Assembly (NCBI GenBank): GCA_007827375.1
Contig: VISH01000002.1
Location: 2,133,001-2,197,000 of the forward strand
Origin: Alteromonadaceae bacterium 2753L.S.0a.02
GTDB taxonomy: Bacteria; Pseudomonadota; Gammaproteobacteria; Pseudomonadales; Cellvibrionaceae
Direction: 5' to 3'
DNA length: 64,000 nt
The translations under genes were made by a program, and so were the position numbers. Positions 1 to 9,282 of this stretch are shown piece by piece; within the stretch, counting starts at the first letter, position 1; each line of letters begins with the position of its first letter. Below the pieces are notes generated by a model, which did not search any database, was not told the origin of the DNA, and saw only the letters and a list, made by a program, of their open reading frames with translations.

Positions 1-1
1 C

Positions 2-187
2 TACACACTCACCGAGTGTTTGGTTAGTGGCTATACCGTTAGTGCGAACTCTGAAGGCGATCCTCTCGAAAGCATCACCATTAGCTTCTGTGGTATCGAA
101 GTAAATTACCTCGATTTCGATGCTACGAACAAAGGTGCTAGCCCGCAGCGCGTTGGTTACGATCTTAAAGGCGCTAAACCGCAATAA
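2..187 (+). CDS. hcp: Hcp tube protein (TssD), 3' end only
   Basis: The first 62 codons of the window are open and end at TAA (185-187). The peptide has the Hcp C-terminal pattern: a stretch beginning YTLTECLVSGYTVSA, then ESITISFCGIEVNYLDFDA, then a GYDLKGAKP tail. Hcp forms the hexameric rings of the T6SS inner tube that is expelled on sheath contraction. The 5' part lies outside the window. It is followed by a strong terminator and then vgrG, the usual hcp-vgrG order. The end is certain and the family assignment is strong despite the partial length. Confidence 0.85.
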   Translation, partial: YTLTECLVSGYTVSANSEGDPLESITISFCGIEVNYLDFDATNKGASPQRVGYDLKGAKPQ

Positions 188-217
188 GAGACGTTCCAAG
201 CTCCATGCGTTACAGAT

Positions 218-250
218 CCCCGAGTAATGTTGCCCATTGCTCGGGGTTTT
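218..250 (+). terminator. Rho-independent terminator after hcp
   Basis: CCCCGAG (218-224) pairs with CTCGGGG (240-246) and is followed by TTTT (247-250). It lies 31 bp after the hcp stop. It would let the abundant hcp transcript end separately from vgrG, or act as a partial attenuator for vgrG. Confidence 0.75.
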
Positions 251-405
251 CGTTACTCAGCAATACTGAGATGCATGGCGGTAAGGCTGCGCGGCGATAT
301 AGAGAAAATGGCCTTCATGATTCCTTTATAGGGCTCTTTTGCTAATCCGTGTTATGGATATGTCGCTCTCCGCAGCAGGGATTCTCAAGGAGTCATTGAA
401 GCTAT

Positions 406-2400
406 ATGGGGCATTTTAGTCAGAGTAACCGCTTAATCTCGATCAGTCAGTTTTCTCTGGAAAGCGACACTTTTCTGCTCACTGATTTTACGGGTCAGGA
501 AGTTATCTCAGGCCTGTACACCTACCACATTACCTGTCTTTCAGAAACGCTGGATGTCAATCCGGACGATATCGTTGGCAAATCCTGCACGGTAACCATT
601 AACGATGACAACGGCCGGTTTTTTCACGGTTTTATAAACGCGTTTACCTACGGCGAGATTACGGGGCAGGGTGCGGGCGCTACATTTCGTGAATACCAGA
701 TGCAAATGGTTCCGTGGTTATGGTTTTTAACACAAACCAATAATCACCGTATTTTCCAGGAAAAAAATACCAAAGATATCGTCTCGCAAATCTTTAAAGA
801 CCTTGGTTTTTCTGATTTTGAGTTTAAAGCTGACGGTGGTATTCCGCGGGAATATTGTATCCAGCATAACGAAAGTGATTATCATTTTGTGTCTCGCTTG
901 CTGGAAGAAGAAGGCATCGCCTATTTTTTCAAGCATGAAAAATCCAAGCATAAACTGGTTTTGGTTGACCAGAAAAATGCTTATGACGAAGTTGCAGAAA
1001 CCAAATTGGAATATTCCCGAGGTACAAGCGGTGATACGCATGTTTATCAGTGGCAACATTTGTATCAGTTTCGTAAAGGGCAGTGGACTCTAAACGACTA
1101 TAATTTTAAAGAACCGGCCAAAGACTTAACGGCAAATACCGCAACCGCCAGCAAGTTTGCAAAAAATAAATCCTACGAGCACTACGAATATCCCGGTGTT
1201 TATGATTTTGGCAAGGGCAGCGAGTTAGTTAAAGTTCGCCTGGACTCAGAAGAGAGCGATAAAAATAGCATAAGCGGTGCCAGTAATTGTGCGAGCTTTT
1301 ATGCTGGCGGGCGCTTCAATTTGGCGAAACACGAATCCGCTTCGGAAAAAGGCAACTATGTAATCGTAAGTTTGGTGGTTCAAGCTTACGATCATAGCTA
1401 TGGCTTACACAGCACCAGTGGTTCGGGATACAACAATAAATTTGTCACTGTTCCAGCAGATGTCCATATTCGTCCGAAACATACGCACCAGCGACCTGTA
1501 ATGCGTGGGCCACAATCTGCCGTGGTGGTTGGCCCTTCCGGTGAAGAAATATACGTCGACGAACATAATCGCGTAAAGGTTCAGTTTATTTGGGACCGGG
1601 AAGGGAAAAGCGACGAGAACAGCTCTTGCTATTTGCGTGTAATGCAGTCGTGGGCAGGGAACCAGTGGGGAGCTTCCTTTATTCCCCGTATAGGCCATGA
1701 AGTTATTGTAGATTTTCTTGATGGTGACCCCGATCGACCAATCATCACTGGGTCAGTATATAACGGAAAAAATAAACCGCCGTTCCAATCAAAAACCCAA
1801 AGTGGTATTCGGACCCGTTCTACCAAAGATGGCAGTGGCTCCAATTGCAACGAACTGCGTTTTGACGATAAAAAAGGCTCTGAACAGGTTTTTATTCACG
1901 CCGAGAAAAATCTCGATACGGAAGTGGAAAACGATGAGACTCACTCCGTTGATCATAATAGAACCAAAACAATTGGCGATAACGAAACATCAAAAATTGG
2001 AAAAGATCGCACCAAGTCGGTTGGTGAGAACCAATCTGAAACTATTGGCAAAAATAAAGATATTTCTGTGGGGGAAAACCACAGTGAATCCATTGGTAAA
2101 AATAAATCTTTGGATGTTGGTGGTGATCATAAGGAGTCTATTGGCAAGGGAATGAGCATCAGTATTTCCAAGGATCTTGATGAATCGGTGGGTGGCGCTT
2201 ACCATGAAAAGGTCACCAAAGAGTTCTCGCTGGGTGCCAAAGAAATCCTCATGAAAGCCGATAAAAAAATAGTGCTGCAAACCGGGTCTGCCAAGATTGT
2301 GATGGAATCCAATGGAGATATTCAAATAAGCGGTAAGAATATCAATGTGAAAGGTTCTGGAAAAATCGTGATTAAGGGCAGTACGACAGAAATAAACTAG
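406..2400 (+). CDS. vgrG: VgrG spike protein (TssI), no effector extension
   Basis: This 664-aa protein is the trimeric T6SS puncturing spike. The N-terminal two thirds carry the gp27/gp5-like VgrG fold, including the segment around CYLRVMQSWAGNQWGASFIPR and the GHEVIVDFLDGDPDRPIITGSVYN OB-fold motif near residue 430. From about residue 490 to 600 there is a regular beta-helix needle: repeats spaced about 14-16 residues such as TKSVGENQSETIGKNKDISVG. The protein ends right after the needle (GSTTEIN), so it has no fused toxin domain. An AAGGAG ribosome-binding sequence lies 13 nt before the ATG. The next gene starts 10 bp downstream, so vgrG heads a spike/adaptor operon (406-5597). Confidence 0.95.
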   Translation: MGHFSQSNRLISISQFSLESDTFLLTDFTGQEVISGLYTYHITCLSETLDVNPDDIVGKSCTVTINDDNGRFFHGFINAFTYGEITGQGAGATFREYQMQMVPWLWFLTQTNNHRIFQEKNTKDIVSQIFKDLGFSDFEFKADGGIPREYCIQHNESDYHFVSRLLEEEGIAYFFKHEKSKHKLVLVDQKNAYDEVAETKLEYSRGTSGDTHVYQWQHLYQFRKGQWTLNDYNFKEPAKDLTANTATASKFAKNKSYEHYEYPGVYDFGKGSELVKVRLDSEESDKNSISGASNCASFYAGGRFNLAKHESASEKGNYVIVSLVVQAYDHSYGLHSTSGSGYNNKFVTVPADVHIRPKHTHQRPVMRGPQSAVVVGPSGEEIYVDEHNRVKVQFIWDREGKSDENSSCYLRVMQSWAGNQWGASFIPRIGHEVIVDFLDGDPDRPIITGSVYNGKNKPPFQSKTQSGIRTRSTKDGSGSNCNELRFDDKKGSEQVFIHAEKNLDTEVENDETHSVDHNRTKTIGDNETSKIGKDRTKSVGENQSETIGKNKDISVGENHSESIGKNKSLDVGGDHKESIGKGMSISISKDLDESVGGAYHEKVTKEFSLGAKEILMKADKKIVLQTGSAKIVMESNGDIQISGKNINVKGSGKIVIKGSTTEIN

Positions 2401-2409
2401 GTTGTTGTT

Positions 2410-2967
2410 GTGACAGAAAAAAGCACGAGCGGTGATTCTTCCCCGGTTGAACGAGATACCTATGCCGGCAAGGCCAAGATGAATGCGGGTGAAGTTGTGC
2501 TTGGGAGTTTTACTGGTCTGGATAGTAGCGGCAAACCGAGGGTTAGCTTTGTGGTTGATGGCGAACAGTTTGAAAATTGTGAAGCTAAATCGACAGTGCC
2601 ACTCAGTGCGGGCGAAGCTGGCCGTCAAGTGGTTCTTATGTTCATTGAGCAAAATCTTTCTCAGCCGGTTATTAGTGGCTTTATCCACAACAATCTTGAT
2701 ACGGTCTTGTCGCTCACTCAGGAAACTCTAAACGCTGAAGATCAAACTTTGTTTTCAGAAGACTCCACGGCGCCGGCACAACTGGAAATCGACGGTGAGC
2801 CGCAAGATCGCCTGGTGTTTGAGGGCAAGGATGAAATCGTTCTCAAGTGTGGCGAAGCCAGTATTACCTTGAGTCGCGATGGCAAGTTAATCTTGCGTGG
2901 TAAGTACATTCTTAATCGATCGAGCGGTGTGAATCGTATCCTGGGTAGCTCCGTGCGAGTGAACTAG
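2410..2967 (+). CDS. DUF6484 domain protein, VgrG-associated
   Basis: This 185-aa protein starts at GTG (2410), 9 bp after the vgrG stop. Residues about 22-95 (GEVVLGSFTGLDSSGKPRVSF through VISGFIH) look like the small DUF6484 domain that commonly follows VgrG. The C-terminal 50 residues (DEIVLKCGEASITLSRDGKLILRGKYI) have the short alternating beta pattern of a VgrG needle, so it may add to or cap the spike. The family is known mainly by its position next to vgrG and DUF2169 genes. Its molecular role is not established; an adaptor or chaperone role is inference. Confidence 0.75.
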   Translation: MTEKSTSGDSSPVERDTYAGKAKMNAGEVVLGSFTGLDSSGKPRVSFVVDGEQFENCEAKSTVPLSAGEAGRQVVLMFIEQNLSQPVISGFIHNNLDTVLSLTQETLNAEDQTLFSEDSTAPAQLEIDGEPQDRLVFEGKDEIVLKCGEASITLSRDGKLILRGKYILNRSSGVNRILGSSVRVN

Positions 2968-2971
2968 TAAG

Positions 2972-3964
2972 ATGCTCCAACTGGAAAACTTAACACCTTT
3001 TGCGGCGAGTACTGCAATTTTTCCCAACGCTCAGGCAATTGATACACTCTATATCGTTGTTAAAGCTTCCTTCTGTATCAATGGGCAATTGAGTCTGGCC
3101 GATGAGCAGATAGCTCCGAATGCCGCAGATGTTTACTGGGGCGAGCCTGGAAACAGCAGCTTGCGATATGCTTCCGATTTTCTCACGCAAAAAATTTCAA
3201 GCGATATTTTTATCGAGGGTGCCGCGATTACACCCGATAGCGTAGAGCGCACGCAGCTCGATGTCGCCATCACTGTTGGTGAATTAAACCACCAAATCAG
3301 GGTATTCGGTGATCGTGAATGGCGCAACGGCGGTATTTCAGCGCCACAGCCATTTGCAAGTACACCGCTGGTGTTTGAAAATGCCTTTGGCGGCTCTCAA
3401 CAAGTCGAAGATCAGCACTTTGTGGACGCGCGTAATCCGGTCGGTAAGGGGTTTTGCGTGAATGGAAAGCCTGTCGAAGGTTTGCCGCTTCCCAATCTGG
3501 AACTGCCACAACAGCTCATAGAATCTCCGCGAGACCTTCCTCCACCTGTTGCCTGCGGGCCGGTCGCTCCGGGTTGGGAGCCTCGTGCCAGCCTTGCGGG
3601 CAGCTATGATTTGCAATGGCAGAAAAAAAGAGCGCCATTTTTGCCACTCGATTACCAAGCAGGGTTTGCCAACGCTGCCCCTTTTGGGCTACTTTACCCT
3701 GGTTTCTTGAAAGGTGGCGAACCCATTTCAATGGAGGGAATGCACCTTTCGGGTACGCTGCGGGCGCGTGTGCCGCAAGTGAGTTTAAGCGCAGCAATTT
3801 TACTGTCAAGGGAAGAGCACCAGCAGCCTTTCCAGTTGGAAACCTTAACGATCACGCCAAACGATTTGCGTTTGAGTGTCGTATGGAAAGCCGCTTTTAC
3901 TTGTAATCGGTGTCAGGAAAAGATCCGATCAATAACTATTAAGATGTCTCAACAGGGGGGCTAA
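2972..3964 (+). CDS. DUF2169 family T6SS accessory protein
   Basis: This 330-aa cytoplasmic protein has no signal peptide. It shows the DUF2169 signatures: an N-terminal LTPFAAS segment, the ASDFLTQKISSDIFIEGAA region, FGDREWRNGG and TPLVFENAFGGS near residues 110-145, and a PPVACGPVAPGWEPRASLAGSYD segment. Members of this family are encoded between vgrG and PAAR-like genes and are thought to help load cargo or PAAR proteins on the spike. It overlaps the PAAR-like gene by TAATG (3962-3966), which indicates translational coupling and supports a joint function. Confidence 0.85.
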   Translation: MLQLENLTPFAASTAIFPNAQAIDTLYIVVKASFCINGQLSLADEQIAPNAADVYWGEPGNSSLRYASDFLTQKISSDIFIEGAAITPDSVERTQLDVAITVGELNHQIRVFGDREWRNGGISAPQPFASTPLVFENAFGGSQQVEDQHFVDARNPVGKGFCVNGKPVEGLPLPNLELPQQLIESPRDLPPPVACGPVAPGWEPRASLAGSYDLQWQKKRAPFLPLDYQAGFANAAPFGLLYPGFLKGGEPISMEGMHLSGTLRARVPQVSLSAAILLSREEHQQPFQLETLTITPNDLRLSVVWKAAFTCNRCQEKIRSITIKMSQQGG

Positions 3965-4344
3965 TGGCTCAAACAACATTTGCTAACATGCGGGGTATTG
4001 CTCACAAAGGCAGTGGTGGACAAAGCATTGTGTTTCCCGACGTTTGTAAAACTCCTGTAGGTTCAGCGGTTGTACCTATTCCTTATCCCAACATCGGCAT
4101 GGCTTCAGATACCGATAAAGGTCCAAAGTCTGTAAAGACCGATAAAAAAATGCCAATGGTCAAAGGTGCTATCTATAAAAAAAGCACTGGTGATGAAGCA
4201 GGTGTTCAAAAAGGCATTATCAGTAGTAAAACCAAGGGTGAATGTGAATTCATGATGTATTCATTTGATGTGAAGTTTGAGGGAAAAAATGTGTGCCGCA
4301 TGGGTGATCCGTTATTTCATAACAAAAAGAATATAATGGGTTAA
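3964..4344 (+). CDS. PAAR-like (DUF4150) spike-tip protein
   Basis: This 126-aa protein covers the whole DUF4150/PAAR-like domain: SIVFPDVCKTPVGSAVVPIPYPN near residues 22-45, a central GDEAGVQKGIISSKTKGECEF segment, and a C-terminal VCRMGDPLFHNKKN. Such proteins sit on the VgrG tip and sharpen the spike. In many bacteria the domain carries a C-terminal toxin, but this protein ends immediately after the domain and so acts as a bare tip. The start is fixed by overlap with the DUF2169 stop. Confidence 0.88.
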   Translation: MAQTTFANMRGIAHKGSGGQSIVFPDVCKTPVGSAVVPIPYPNIGMASDTDKGPKSVKTDKKMPMVKGAIYKKSTGDEAGVQKGIISSKTKGECEFMMYSFDVKFEGKNVCRMGDPLFHNKKNIMG

Positions 4345-4376
4345 GCCCACAATTTCCTGAACGGACGATCGCATCG

Positions 4377-5597
4377 GTGAGCGCATATCGACATATCTTA
4401 GAACAGCATGTAGACGATGCTGCATTCTTGTGGGTGTTGCGGGCTGCAGCCATTAATCAGCCTCATTACCTGGTCAGTGATATTGTTTCTTTAGAAACCC
4501 GCATAGATAACAATCTCGACGGAATTCTTGCTTCTCTGCAGCGTTCCTGGCCGTTGTGCTTACGTGCCGCTGAATTCGAAGAAGGCGGCGAGGCCTTTAT
4601 GCTGGCAGTAACCGCATTTCGAAGCCTGGAAGTGGATAAAATAAAAAATGCGGTGGATCTCGCCGTTGCCAATCCCAAAACATTCAAAGGCTTCGTATCA
4701 GCAATGGGGTGGCTCCCGGGAAAACTGTGTCACGATTGGATTAAAAAATTTTTTTCCAGCAAAGAGTTGGTGCATAAATATCTGGCTGTTGCTGCCTGCA
4801 GTGTAAGACGTGAAAACCCGGGCGATTATCTCGTTCGAATGCTTGAGCGTGAAGACTGCATTGCTCACGATCTACTTTACTCACGCTGTTTACGTACTAT
4901 TGGTGAGCTCAAACTGGCCGATAAATCAAAATATCTTGAAACGGCACTTAGTTCAGAAAGTAAGGTTGCGCGTTTTTGGGCTATTTGGTCATTAATTTTA
5001 CTTGGGCAGAAGCAATATGCCGTTCATCTTGAGGAATTTGTATTTGCCAATACGCCACAAAGTTTGAAGGCGGTCGCTCTGGCGTTTCGTGTTTTACCAC
5101 TGGAAACAGCCAAAAGTTGGATTTCGCGCTTGTCTCATAGTGAAGAAAACTTACGGTTGATTATCAAAGCTATATCGATACTAGGAGATCCCCAGGCCTT
5201 ACCCTGGTTGCTCGATATCATGAAAAATCCGCGTCATGCGCGCTTAGCTGGGGAAGCTTTTAGTTGTATTACTGGTGTTAATTTGGAAACGAATGAGCTC
5301 TCTCTGGAACTGCCCAATATCGAGGAATTAGAGCAGGAAATGGCCCCGGATGAAATCGATGAAGATGAAAATCTTCCGTGGCCGAGTATTGAAAAATTGG
5401 TCGCAATTTGGGAAAAATACGGACGCGGTTTTACACAAGGTACCCGATATTTTTTAGGCAAGCCAATTAACGACGAAATCCTTAAAAATACCGTACTGCA
5501 TGGTTACCAACGCAGTCGCCATGCTGCAGCCCTGGAACTCGCTCTTCGTAACCCCTCGCAAATGCTGGTTAACACCGAAGCCAGTCATCAATATTAA
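4377..5597 (+). CDS. TIGR02270-type HEAT-like repeat protein, T6SS spike module
   Basis: This 406-aa protein starts at GTG (4377), 32 bp after the PAAR-like gene. The N-terminus (ILEQHVDDAAFLWVLRAAA, then LETRIDNNLDGILASL) matches the TIGR02270 family, which is repeatedly found beside vgrG/DUF2169/DUF4150 genes. The middle, about residues 110-300, is made of alpha-helical repeats resembling HEAT repeats. An acidic stretch (residues 318-335) precedes a C-terminal SIEKLVAIWEKYG motif. There is no signal peptide or membrane segment. Its role is unknown: it could be an adaptor, an effector or an immunity-like partner. The stop overlaps the convergent gene at 5594-5875 by 4 bp. Confidence 0.75.
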   Translation: MSAYRHILEQHVDDAAFLWVLRAAAINQPHYLVSDIVSLETRIDNNLDGILASLQRSWPLCLRAAEFEEGGEAFMLAVTAFRSLEVDKIKNAVDLAVANPKTFKGFVSAMGWLPGKLCHDWIKKFFSSKELVHKYLAVAACSVRRENPGDYLVRMLEREDCIAHDLLYSRCLRTIGELKLADKSKYLETALSSESKVARFWAIWSLILLGQKQYAVHLEEFVFANTPQSLKAVALAFRVLPLETAKSWISRLSHSEENLRLIIKAISILGDPQALPWLLDIMKNPRHARLAGEAFSCITGVNLETNELSLELPNIEELEQEMAPDEIDEDENLPWPSIEKLVAIWEKYGRGFTQGTRYFLGKPINDEILKNTVLHGYQRSRHAAALELALRNPSQMLVNTEASHQY

Positions 5598-5875
5598 TCT
5601 TCCTTCACTTCGTTTTTTCCGTTGTTGGTTTTTAATAAGTCTGGTGTTATCGGTGTGAGTGGATCAAAAAGGTCGCCAAACAAACTGTGTAAGTGCAGTT
5701 TCTGCTGGCTGTCTGATTTACCATCAATATCTTTCCAGGGTACGACATACAAGATTTTGGGTAGTTCAGTATTGCCCTTAATAATGGTCGTGTCTAATTC
5801 AACACGGTCCTCTGCTGCATTTGTTGCTAAGCTAAGTATTAACATGAGTAACAGCGCTATTTTGCAATTATTCAT
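5594..5875 (-). CDS. Small secreted protein, last gene of the TPR/T6SS operon
   Basis: This 93-aa protein has a clear signal peptide (LLLMLILSLATNAA, cleavage near residue 21), leaving a mature domain of about 72 residues rich in charged residues. I recognise no family. Its ATG overlaps the stop of the upstream TPR gene (ATGA, 5872-5875), so it is translationally coupled and probably belongs to the same envelope complex. It meets the spike operon tail-to-tail, and the two stop codons overlap. Confidence 0.65.
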   Translation of the reverse strand: MNNCKIALLLMLILSLATNAAEDRVELDTTIIKGNTELPKILYVVPWKDIDGKSDSQQKLHLHSLFGDLFDPLTPITPDLLKTNNGKNEVKED

Positions 5876-6492
5876 TGCGTATTCTCCTGCTCAACCGAGT
5901 ATTTTAGCTGTTCAACCCAAGACATCGTTTCTTTATCGGAGTATTCAACCAGAACCAGATAACGTAAGTAGTGATCGTATGCTTTACGAATTTCCTGGTA
6001 ATACACATCGTATAGCAAGGCAAGATTGTAGTGTGCCAGAGCGTAATTATTATCGAGTTTCAGCGCTTCCAGAAATGCCTGTTCCGCTTTTGGAAACTCA
6101 CCCTCCTGCATGGCGATTAAGCCGGAAAGATTGTGGGCTTTGGCGTTGCTGGAATTGATTTGCAAGGCTCGGTTAACGCTGTTTTTTGCGTCATCGAGTT
6201 GCGAAGTTTTATAGTAGGCCAAGGCCAAATTCGCAGCTACCGAGTCGAAATCACCTTGTTTATCGAGCTGTTTCAGCAGCTTGATTCCCCGTTTGTAATT
6301 TTCCTTCCCAATTTCGGTAATGGCTGCACGAAATTCCACTTGTTGCGCCTGGCTTAAACTGCCGGGTGTGCTGAGTTCGTCTGGTAGAGCGACCTGTGTA
6401 ACCGCGGGCGCGGGTTGGGTGGCACAATTGCTGAGCAGCAGACTTAAAACTGCGATAAAAGCTATGCGAGAAAGTAGGTCTAAGTTAGTCAT
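5872..6492 (-). CDS. TPR lipoprotein of the T6SS-linked operon
   Basis: This 206-aa protein is best started at MTNLDLLSR (6492), 11 codons inside the longest possible frame, because that ATG overlaps the upstream stop (ATGACTAA, 6485-6492) and opens directly into a signal peptide ending LLLSNC. A cysteine there suggests a lipoprotein, although Asn just before Cys is unusual for a lipobox. Residues about 60-180 hold three to four TPR units (NLALAYYKTSQLDDAKNSVN; HNLSGLIAMQEGEFPKAEQ; HYNLALLYDVYYQEIRKAYD). It is probably a periplasmic scaffold related to the Agl/Glt or PilF-like TPR lipoproteins. Confidence 0.8.
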   Translation of the reverse strand: MTNLDLLSRIAFIAVLSLLLSNCATQPAPAVTQVALPDELSTPGSLSQAQQVEFRAAITEIGKENYKRGIKLLKQLDKQGDFDSVAANLALAYYKTSQLDDAKNSVNRALQINSSNAKAHNLSGLIAMQEGEFPKAEQAFLEALKLDNNYALAHYNLALLYDVYYQEIRKAYDHYLRYLVLVEYSDKETMSWVEQLKYSVEQENTQ

Positions 6493-9280
6493 TGAAGAAA
6501 GCCTCAACTTTAGGTTGACGACCAAACCTCACTGGAAACAGCGTGAGTAATTGTTTGTGACTGTTTTCAATCCATTCATCATAGGTGCCGTCTTTAACAC
6601 GGGCGATATTGGTTTCGTAAAACTCAATAGCTTTTTCTTCAAAGGGGAAGGCCTGGTCTTCTAACAGAATATTGTATTGCTCGAGCTCTTCCCCCTGTAA
6701 ATTTTTTGGACGCTCAGAGTCGAGCAGCGCATGGCTGAATTCCCGGTAGATATCTCCGATGGAATAGGTTGATTCTGTGGTAACTTCTCCGATGTTGTAA
6801 GAGGATGCCTGGCCATAGAGTTTGATCGCAGCTTGCATTTGGGATTTTTTCTTTTTGAGGTTCTTTGCAAGCGGTTCACGCAGTGCCACAGAGGAAAATT
6901 CCTTGCGGGTTTGTTGCGCAAGTTCTAATACAGTTTTGGCGGCAAGCTGATTGGTCCTATCAGTTTTGACACGATCACTGGTTTTGGCATCTTGAGTTTT
7001 GATTCTATTCTGCCAAAAAAAGCGCTTTTGGAAATCGCGTTGTTGTTTGTAGAGTTCGGTAAGGCGGTACATTGCTTCAATATTTTGGGGGTAGGGTTCT
7101 GGGAAAGCATGCGCATATTCGCGATATGAGCGAATAGCACCAGCAACATCACCTCTGTCATCGTACAGCTTCGCGGCTTGCCACAAAGCTGTCATCTTAA
7201 CTTCTTTGTTTTCATCTGCTTTCGCCAGTTGTTCTAATTGTTTCGCTGCTTTATCGGTTTGATTTGCGTTTAAATATGCAACGGATAACTGGCGAGTCGC
7301 TTCCTTATTAAATTTGTGTTTAGGGTAGAGTGCTTGAAAACTTTCAAGATAGAACACAGCTTCTGGCCAACGTTTATTTTTTACAGCCAGGCTGGCGGCA
7401 TCGTAAAGCCCGGTAGCTGCGATGTCGGACTGTGGGTAACGATCGGATATCCGTCCAAAAGTTTCGATGGCCAGATCAACATCATTGGCTGTGGCCGCTT
7501 GTTCACCTTGCTTATAGATGGCCAGTGCAATGCTATCTGTTATTTTCTCGCTCTGCGAACGTGACAGTTTGGCCGTTTCCAACAAATCTTTAAAGGCGGA
7601 TTCTGCACTGGAATAGTCGCCGGAATCTAAGTAAGCGCGGGCTTTTATATTGCCAATTGCAAAATGTATGGTACTGCTTTGTTTCGGTGAGGCCAGCTCT
7701 GTGAGAGAAATCGCCTGTTCATAGCGCCCAGCGGAATAACTCAATTCTGCTGCATTGGCAATAATTTGATTCACACCAGGGTCATCCGGGTATAAGCTGG
7801 CATAGCGAAGTGCGTATTGAGTATGTTTTTCCAGCCAAGTTGGCTTGGCGGCGACATCAGCCTGTCGATAAAGCTCGTTAGAAAGGGTGACTGTTGCAAA
7901 GGCAGATTTCTTATCGAGTACTAGCTCGCCATCAAAAGCGGCTTTTTCATAGTAATTGAGTGCTTCAGCGATGTTGCCACCTGAAGCCAGTAAATCGCCA
8001 AATTGTGAGTAGATTTTATCTTTGCGAGCGAAATTACTGTAATGGGTAATGTAGCGGGAATACCACTGTTTGGCTGCATTAAAATCCTGGGATTTCGCTT
8101 TTTTCTGGTATTGGCTGTGGTGAAACGTGGCGAGTTGAACCACATAATCCCGTAGTTCATTCTGAATTTTATCCCGAGTTTGCTTGTTGTTATAGTCTGC
8201 CCAGTAGTTGGCGCCTGGGTTAAATTTGCTGTAGAGAATTTCGACTTGCTCATGCAGACGTTCGGTAAAATTGCCCTCTTTCCAGGTGCTAACAATTTTT
8301 AACTGCGCCAGTGGCAATTCAGCAGCAGAGGGATGGTGTGCCATAAATTGCGACATGGTGTCTACTGCATCAGAATAGCGTTCCTGTTTTACATAGATAT
8401 CGGCAACAACTGTGTAGGTATGGTAGAGGTATTTGAAATTGGTTCGATCTGCAAAATACTCATCGAGACTCTCAGCACCGCGTAAATGTGAAAATACCAA
8501 ACCAATTGCACGGAAATATTCGTCGAACTGTTCGCGCTCGGTTTTATTGAGTGTGTCAATGTCGTCGAAACGGTGGTAAGTGAGTGCCTGTAGGTAATCG
8601 TCAACGGCCTCATCGTAGAGTTCTTGCTTGTAGCGGGTCCAGCCGCGTTTGAATAAAGATTTTTCGTAAAAGCGATCGTTTGTGGGGGTTAGTATGACCT
8701 CGGTGTAGGCATCCTCCGCAGACAAGTAATTTCCAGAAACAAAGGCATTTTCCGCAAGTCGGAATTGCGATTCCGCATAGAACGGCGATTCGGGATACTT
8801 ATTAACCAGGGTATTTAGCGCTGCGATGGCTTCGTTGCCTCGACCTAGTTGGTCCAACGTTCTCGCTAATTGGTAAAGGGTTTTATCGTTGTTTTCAGCA
8901 TCCGGAAAGTCGCTTAGAGAGGTGGCCAATAATTCCGCTGCGCGTTCCAAGGATTGCTGGTACATTTTGTCTGCGATAACTTCGTTTTCTCTTACCTCAG
9001 ATTCCGCAAGAATTTTATTAGTAAGGCTTAGTTCCATAGCGGCAATGCGATTAATCGCTGCCTGCCTCGAGGTGTCTGACTTGGAGGCATTACGAATGTA
9101 CTCATAATACGCTTGCTTTATTTCATCCTCAGATTTCGGTTTAACATAAACACTGGAATGTGAGTTGCGCTGGTCACTGATATCCAAGTCTGCCAGTGTT
9201 TGCTTGCGTTCACCAGACGCGCAGGCAAAAAGTAGGCAACTCAGTAAAGCAATTATGCTTGTTTGTGTAAAGTTCGTCAT
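6485..9280 (-). CDS. Large TPR lipoprotein (931 aa) of the T6SS-linked operon
   Basis: The signal peptide ends in LLSCLLFAC, so Cys19 is a lipobox cysteine and the protein is probably anchored to the outer membrane. The remaining 910 residues are a long array of TPR-like helical hairpins, e.g. LYQLARTLDQLGRGNEAIAAL, AESQFRLAENAFVSGNYLSAE, GLYDAASLAVKNKRWPEAVF and ATRQLSVAYLNANQTDKAAK. This is similar in style to the TPR proteins next to TolQ/TolR-AgmX modules. The ATG lies 2 bp after the stop of the preceding TPR gene. It is probably a periplasmic scaffold for the motor set encoded at 34.8-37.4 kb; this is inference from gene families and context. Confidence 0.8.
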   Translation of the reverse strand: MTNFTQTSIIALLSCLLFACASGERKQTLADLDISDQRNSHSSVYVKPKSEDEIKQAYYEYIRNASKSDTSRQAAINRIAAMELSLTNKILAESEVRENEVIADKMYQQSLERAAELLATSLSDFPDAENNDKTLYQLARTLDQLGRGNEAIAALNTLVNKYPESPFYAESQFRLAENAFVSGNYLSAEDAYTEVILTPTNDRFYEKSLFKRGWTRYKQELYDEAVDDYLQALTYHRFDDIDTLNKTEREQFDEYFRAIGLVFSHLRGAESLDEYFADRTNFKYLYHTYTVVADIYVKQERYSDAVDTMSQFMAHHPSAAELPLAQLKIVSTWKEGNFTERLHEQVEILYSKFNPGANYWADYNNKQTRDKIQNELRDYVVQLATFHHSQYQKKAKSQDFNAAKQWYSRYITHYSNFARKDKIYSQFGDLLASGGNIAEALNYYEKAAFDGELVLDKKSAFATVTLSNELYRQADVAAKPTWLEKHTQYALRYASLYPDDPGVNQIIANAAELSYSAGRYEQAISLTELASPKQSSTIHFAIGNIKARAYLDSGDYSSAESAFKDLLETAKLSRSQSEKITDSIALAIYKQGEQAATANDVDLAIETFGRISDRYPQSDIAATGLYDAASLAVKNKRWPEAVFYLESFQALYPKHKFNKEATRQLSVAYLNANQTDKAAKQLEQLAKADENKEVKMTALWQAAKLYDDRGDVAGAIRSYREYAHAFPEPYPQNIEAMYRLTELYKQQRDFQKRFFWQNRIKTQDAKTSDRVKTDRTNQLAAKTVLELAQQTRKEFSSVALREPLAKNLKKKKSQMQAAIKLYGQASSYNIGEVTTESTYSIGDIYREFSHALLDSERPKNLQGEELEQYNILLEDQAFPFEEKAIEFYETNIARVKDGTYDEWIENSHKQLLTLFPVRFGRQPKVEAFFND

Positions 9281-9282
9281 GG

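Noticed and set aside
1990..2688. 232-codon open frame on the - strand opposite vgrG
   Set aside because: It is antisense to the repetitive VgrG needle region and the DUF6484 gene, has no family motif, and is explained by the codon pattern of the needle repeats.
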